Positions 59,293-64,000 of a DNA stretch of 64,000 nucleotides are shown here, one piece after another; within the stretch, counting starts at the first letter, position 1; each line of letters begins with the position of its first letter. This stretch comes from Bettongia penicillata ogilbyi. Its lineage: Eukaryota; Chordata; Mammalia; Diprotodontia; Potoroidae. The stretch spans positions 17,867,718 to 17,931,717 of the forward strand of contig JAJHZJ010000014.1 of the NCBI GenBank assembly GCA_023548195.1, written 5' to 3'. A program made the position numbers and the translations under genes. The notes below the pieces were generated by a model that saw nothing but the letters and a program-made list of their open reading frames with translations, did not search any database and had not been told where the DNA came from.

Positions 59293-60149
59293 TTTTTTAA
59301 TTTATTTTTTAACATAAATTTTTTTTATTTAAATTTTTACATTATTTTTCACAAAATTTTGGGTTCCAAATTTTCCCCCCATTTTTCCCCTCCCCACATC
59401 CCAATACAACAAGCATTCTAATTTCCCCTATCAACAATCTGCCCTCTCTTCTATCATCCCTCCCTTCTCTTGCCCCCATCTTCTCTTTTGTCCTGTAGGG
59501 CCAGATGACTTTTTATTCCCCCTTAACTGTATTTTTTATTTCTTATTTCCTAGTAGCAACAACAATACTAAACAGTTGTTCCTAAAACTTTGAGTTCCAA
59601 ATTCTCCCCATCCCTCCCTCCCCACCCATTCCCTTTGGGAAGGCAGGCAATTCAATATAGGCCATATTTGTATAGTTTTGCAAATGACTTCCAAAATAGT
59701 CATGTGGTATAAGACTAACTGTATTTCCCTCTGTCCTATCCTGCCCCCCCCATTGTTTCTATTCTGTCTTTTGATCCTGTCCCTCCCCGAGTGTTGACTT
59801 CAAATTGCTCCCTCCTCCCATTGCCCTCCCTACCATCATCCCCCCACCTTGCTTATCTCCTTCTCCCCCACTTTCCTGTATTGTAAGATAGGTTTTCATA
59901 CCAAAATAAGTGTGCATTTTATTCCTTCCTTTAGTCAAATGTGATGAGGGTAAACTTCTTGTTTTTTTCTCAGCTCTCCTCTTTTTCCCTCCACTAAAAA
60001 GTCTCCTGCTTGCCTCTTGAATGAGATATAATTTACCCCATTCCATTTCACCCTCTCTCCTCCCACTACCTTTCTCTCTCACTGTTTACCTTAATATCTT
60101 TTAAGATATGATGCCATCCTATTCAATTCACTCTGTGCTCTCTGTCTCT

Positions 60150-60190
60150 ATGTGTGTGTGTGCATGTGTGTATGTGTGTGTGTGTGTAGT
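60150..60190 (+). repeat. (TG)n microsatellite in the HAL1-e 3'UTR
   Basis: TGTGTG with one GCATG interruption. It is the complement of the (CA)n at 41012-41096 in HAL1-d, at the same element position. Confidence 0.95.
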
Positions 60191-60322
60191 CCCACCAACT
60201 ACCCAGATACTGAAAAGTTTTAAGAGTTACAAATATTGTCTTTCCATGTAGGAATGTAAACAGTTCACCTTTGGTAAGTCCCTTATGACTCCTCTTTGCT
60301 GTTTGCTTTTTCATGCTTCTTC

Positions 60323-61413
60323 TCATTCTTCTGTTACAAGGTCAAATCTTCTTTTTAGCTCTGGTTTTTTCATCAAGAATGCTTGAAAGTCCTTTATTTC
60401 ATTGAAAGACCATTTTTTTCTTTGTATTATACTCACTTTTGCTGGGCAGGTGATTCTTGGTTTCAGTCCTAGTTCCTTTGACTTCTGGAATGTCCTATTC
60501 CATGCCCTTCGATCCCTTAATGTAGAAGCTGCTAGATCTTGTGTTATCCTGATTGTATTTCCACAATACTGGAATTGTTTCTTTCTAGCTGCTTGCAAGA
60601 TTTTCTCCTTGACCTGAGAATTCTGGAATTTGGCCACAATGTTCCTAGGAGTTTCTCTTTTTGGATCTCTTTCAGGAGGTGGTCGATGGATTCTTTCAAT
60701 ACTTATTTTGCCCTCTGGTTCTAGAATATCAGGGCAGTTTTCCTTGATAATTTCATGAAAGATGATGTCTAGGCTCTTTTTTTGATCATGACATTCAGGT
60801 AGTCCCATAATTTTTAAATTGTCTCTCCTGGATCTATTTTCCAGGTCAGTTGTTTTTCCAGTGAGATATTTCACATTCTCTTCCATTTTTTCATTCTTTT
60901 GGTTTTGTTTTGTGATTTCTTGGTTTCTCATAAACTCATTAGCCTCCATGTGTTCCATTCCAATTTTGAGAGAACTTTTTTCTTCAGTGAGCTTTTGAAC
61001 CTCTTTTTCCATTTGGCTAATTCTGCTTTTGAAAGCATTCTTCTCCTCATTGGCTTTTTGAACCTCTTTTGCCAATTGAGTGAGCCTATTTTTCAAGGTG
61101 TTATTTTCTTCAGCATTTTTTTGTGTCTCCTTTAGCAAGGTATTGACCTGTTTTTCATGCTTTTCTCGCATCTCATTTCTCTTCCCAGTTTTTCCACCTG
61201 TCTAACTTGATTTTCAAAATCCTTTTTGAGCTTTTCCATGGCCTGAGCCCACCAGACATCCACCTTGGATGTCTGGGATACAGAGGCCCTGACCTCTACG
61301 TCTTTCCCTGATGGTAAGCATTGTTCCTCATCATCACAAATGAAAGGCGGGAACATCTGTTCCCCAAGAAAGTAGCTTTCTATGGTCTTATTTTTCTTCC
61401 CTTTTCTGGGCAT
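60323..61413 (-). pseudogene. ORF1 of HAL1-e, intact except for one 4-base loss
   Basis: L1-type ORF1 protein of about 363 residues. The N-terminus MPRKGKKNKTIESYFLGEQM is followed by an acidic stretch. A heptad coiled coil covers about residues 45-185 (QLAKEVQKANEEKNAFKSRI), the RNA-binding domain about 195-290 (RRDNLKIMGLPECHDQKKSL) and the basic C-terminal domain (ERDPKRETPRNIVAKFQNSQ, then YCGNTIRITQDLAASTLRDR). Frame 61413-61132 ends early because four bases are missing from a GAGAGAGA run at about 61170, where HAL1-d reads GAAATGAGAGAGATG. The remaining 282 residues are open to the stop at 60323-60325. A nearby in-frame GAG loss is harmless to the frame. Whether any protein is made from the downstream start is unknown. 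Confidence 0.95.
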
Positions 61414-62399
61414 TTTCCCAACCAGTTACTTGACTTCTGAGATTCCTCTCCACCCCCGCCTAGATCCACCCAGCTAGTGCTTGGGGTCTGTGATTCAAAT
61501 GCTGCTCCCCAGCCTCAGGGCTTTCCACAGCGGGCGTGGCGGCTATTCAATGTGAGCTTAAGTTCTGGTGCTCAGGTGGGGGCAGGGCCACCTCCCAGGC
61601 TCAGTTCCCTCAGGGGGTTTATGTGGAGACCTTCAGTAATGGAGCAGAGCTCCTGTCTGCTCCAGGAGTCCCGGGCCTCCGCTCCCTCTGCTGCTGCCTC
61701 CAGAGGGGGCCCCGAGCCACAGAGACACCCTGCTCCCCTCTCAGCCAACCCAGAAGTCTCTCTCAGTGCCCTGTAGCACCTGTGGGTGGAGGGACCTTCA
61801 TGGTCGTGGGAGGTTCTGTCCCTGAAGCCTGCTTGGATCTGCTCCTCTGGGGCTGTACGGCCCAGGCAGGGCAGGGGTGTGCTCCGCTGTCCAGTTTGTG
61901 ATCAACCTTTGGGGTCTGTTTTTCAGGGCTCTCTGGAACGGAAATCTCCTCCACTGCATTGCTGTGCGGCTTGCACTACTCCAGAATTTGTGCGGAGTTC
62001 TTTTTACAGGAAATTTACAGGCTGTGGGTTCGGAGCTAGCATAGGTGAGTCTTTCTACTCCACCATCTTGGATCCTCCCCCTCTTTGAGCCAATTCTGAT
62101 GAAAGTTTCACTCAACTCTCCCTCACCCCTATCTTCCCCTCCACTGTAAAAGCTTTTCTCATCTCTTTTATGTGAGATAATTTACCCCATTCTACCTCTC
62201 CCTTTCTCTTTCTCCTATACACTCCTCTTTCTCACCCTTAATTTTACTTTATAGATGTCATCCCTTCATATTCAACTCACATATGTGCACTCTATATATA
62301 ATCCTTCTAATGATCTTAATGAGAAATGTCTTATGAGGTACAAATATAATCTTTCCATGTAGGAATGTAAACAGTTTAACCTTATTAAGTCCCTTTTCT

Positions 62400-63476
62400 G
62401 TTTACTTTTAATGTTTTTCTGGAGTGTTGTTTTTGAAAATCACATTTGCTTTTCACCTCTTCTCTTTTCATCAAGAATGCTTTAAAGTCCTCTATTTCAT
62501 TGTATATTCATCTTTTCCCCTGAAGTATTATACTTAGCTTTGCTGGGTAGGTATTCTTGGATGTAATCCTCGCTTTCTTGCCCTTAGGAATATCATATTT
62601 CAAGTCCTTTTATCCTTTAATGTAGAAGCTGCTAATTCCTGTGTCATCCACACTACAGCTTCACCGTACCTGAATTCCTTATTTTTGGCTGCTTATAATA
62701 TTTTCTCCTTGACCTGAGAACTCTGGAATATGGCTTTGATGTTCCTGGTAGTTTTCCTTTTAGGATATCTTTCAGGAGGTGATCAGTGGATTCTTTCAAT
62801 TTCTATTTTACCTTCTGGTTCTAGGATATCAGGGCAGTTTTCCTTGATAATTTCTTGAAATATCATGTCTAGATTCTTTTCTTGGTCATGGCTTTCAAGA
62901 AGTCTAAAAATTTGTAAATGATCTCTCCTGGATTTATTTTCCTGGTCAGTTGTTTTCCAATGAGATATTTCATATTATCTTCTATTTTTTCATTTTTTTG
63001 GTTTTATTTTTCTTTGGTTTCTCATGAAGTTATTTCCATTTGCTCCATTCTGATTTTTAAGGAATTATTTTCTTCAGTGAGTTTTTGGACTTCCTTTTCC
63101 ATTTGGCCAGTTCTGTTTTTTAAGGTATTCTTGAGTTTTTAGCTTTTTTAACCTCTTTTACCATGTAACATTGTCTGTTTTTTAAGGTACTATTTTCTTC
63201 AGTGTTTTTTGGTGTGTATCTCCTACTCAGGTATTGACTTAGTTTTCATGGTTTTCTTGCATCACTCTCATTTCTCTTCCCAATTTTCCTTCTAGCTTTC
63301 TTTCCTGATTTTCAAAATCTTTTTTGAGGTCTTCCATGACCTGTGCCCAATTCCAATTTTTCTAGGAAGCTTTGGATGTAGGACCTTTGATTTTGTTGTC
63401 TTTTTCTGAGTGTGTGTTTTGACCTTCTTTGTTACCATAGTAACTTTCTATAGTGAGAGTTTTTTCTTCCATTGTT
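62400..63476 (-). pseudogene. ORF1 of L1-G, degenerate
   Basis: A probable start at 63476 reads MEEKTLTIESYYGNKEGQNT, intermediate between the HAL1 type (KTIESYFLGEQM) and the L1-D type (KTIEFYYGDREN). Coiled-coil sequence follows to about 62970, then the RNA-binding region (antisense about 62780-62950), and the C-terminal region ends near 62450. Stops and frameshifts occur throughout, so no protein is expected. Confidence 0.75.
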
Positions 63477-64000
63477 TCCTCATTTTTCCAGTCTATTACT
63501 TGATTTTTAGAGTTTCTTAAACTAGGGTTTAAGGGTGGAGGGTGAACTGCCCCACTCTTCAGAGGTTTTCTCCAGCTGTTTACAGAGATACTCTAGGAAC
63601 CTGTAAGTTTTCAGTTCTTCCAAAGTAGTATGATCTAAGGAGAAATGCTTCCTCCTCTCCTAGCCTATGTTGTGGTCTGTGAATGACTGTAACTACTCTT
63701 TTCTTTCAAGGAATTGAGAAGGGTCCCCCCCTTCACTCTTGTAACAAGTGTAGTATTCTATTTCTTAACCTGGGACTATCTTGATCCAAGTATGGGCAAA
63801 ACTACATAGTCCTGACTCAGTGCTTCTGACCAGTTGTTCAACCCCCCTTTCCATCTGTAGATTGAGAGCTCTGCAAGCAACCACTGCCACCACTGATTCA
63901 GTAACTCCCAAGGCCTGCTTCTGGTTTGCTAGGACCAGGGATGTGCTGGTGTAGCCTGCACTAGACTGTGATCTACTCTCACCCAGGTGTGACAAATCTT

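Larger units (their letters stand above)
59293..62080 (-). mobile_element. Half-LINE HAL1-e, complete and best preserved
   Basis: A 2788-bp element. On the minus strand: 5' tip with CCAAGATGGTGGAGTAG (antisense 62056-62072), GC-rich 5'UTR (62080-61414), ORF1 (61413-60323), a (TG)n tract in plus-strand view (60150-60190), and a 3'UTR ending in antisense poly-A at 59293. Flanked by a 17-bp duplication. No ORF2. Confidence 0.95.
58590..64000 (-). mobile_element. Internally deleted L1 (L1-G) split by HAL1-e, runs off the window
   Basis: 58590-58850 is 3'UTR and 58850-59265 the ORF2 end (TTGATGGGCATCCCC at 59092-59106). 59266-59275 and 62098-62400 form the ORF1-ORF2 spacer, ORF1 runs from about 62400 to 63476, and the 5'UTR from 63480 past 64000. 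Most of ORF2 is missing at a junction near 59265. HAL1-e occupies 59293-62080. Confidence 0.75.

Noticed and set aside
1..64000. CRISPR arrays, rRNA, endogenous retrovirus genes or LTR pairs
   Set aside because: No regularly spaced repeats, no rRNA-like blocks and no retroviral gag-pol-env order or paired LTRs were seen. The polymerase pieces are all L1, L2 or RTE type.

Overview
The window is gene-poor mammalian nuclear DNA, almost certainly from a marsupial. The evidence is the repeat content: many L1 copies whose ORF1 begins MPRKGKKNKTIE..., a tRNA-derived SINE of the marsupial MAR1/WALLSI-like type (GGGGCAGCTAGGTGG...), a BovB/RTE 3' fragment, and old L2 and MIR/THER-type pieces. I see no host gene, exon series, RNA gene or CRISPR array. 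Nearly every open reading frame is a piece of retrotransposon or chance reading of low-complexity DNA. Species, and the exact library names of the repeats, cannot be settled by eye.

Layout. 1-8.8 kb: old minus-strand L1 copies (L1-A at 0.2-4.5 kb; further ORF2 and 3' pieces to 8.8 kb) cut by a SINE, a SINE 3' fragment and a short plus-strand L1 3' end. 8.8-12.2 kb: a minus-strand L1 3' end split by a half-LINE (HAL1-a, 9268-12063). 12.2-25.8 kb: mostly unassigned, single-copy-looking DNA with L2, MIR and SINE remnants and one deleted HAL1 (HAL1-b, 18.65-20.26 kb) abutting an L1 ORF1 fossil. 25.8-27.8 kb: L1 5'UTR/ORF1 start followed by an ORF1-less HAL1 (HAL1-c). 28.6-35.1 kb: two internally deleted L1s, tail to tail. 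35.1-42.7 kb: plus-strand L1 remains, one split by HAL1-d (38982-41466). 43.4-50.4 kb: minus-strand L1 pieces with L1 5'UTR, L1 3' end, L2 and MIR insertions. 50.9-53.2 kb: 3' half of a plus-strand L1. 53.2-58.6 kb: old minus-strand L1-B, cut by BovB and by an L1 3' end. 58.6-64 kb: minus-strand L1 split by HAL1-e (59293-62080), the best preserved element here.

The main story is the half-LINE family. These elements have an L1-like 5'UTR starting with an AAGATGG box, one ORF1 (coiled coil plus RNA-binding region), and a purine-rich 3'UTR. They have no ORF2. Three copies have convincing target-site duplications of 13-17 bp, so they are real non-autonomous insertions and not decayed L1s. They would need ORF2 protein from L1 in trans. 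Each of the five lies inside or against an L1 of the same orientation. Their 3'UTR carries the L1-type 3' tail motif twice, and the 5'UTR of HAL1-d contains a 72-bp unit repeated almost three times.

Limits: boundaries of old elements are good to roughly 10-50 bp, family assignments rest on recognition and cross-comparison within the window, and no alignment or database search was run.
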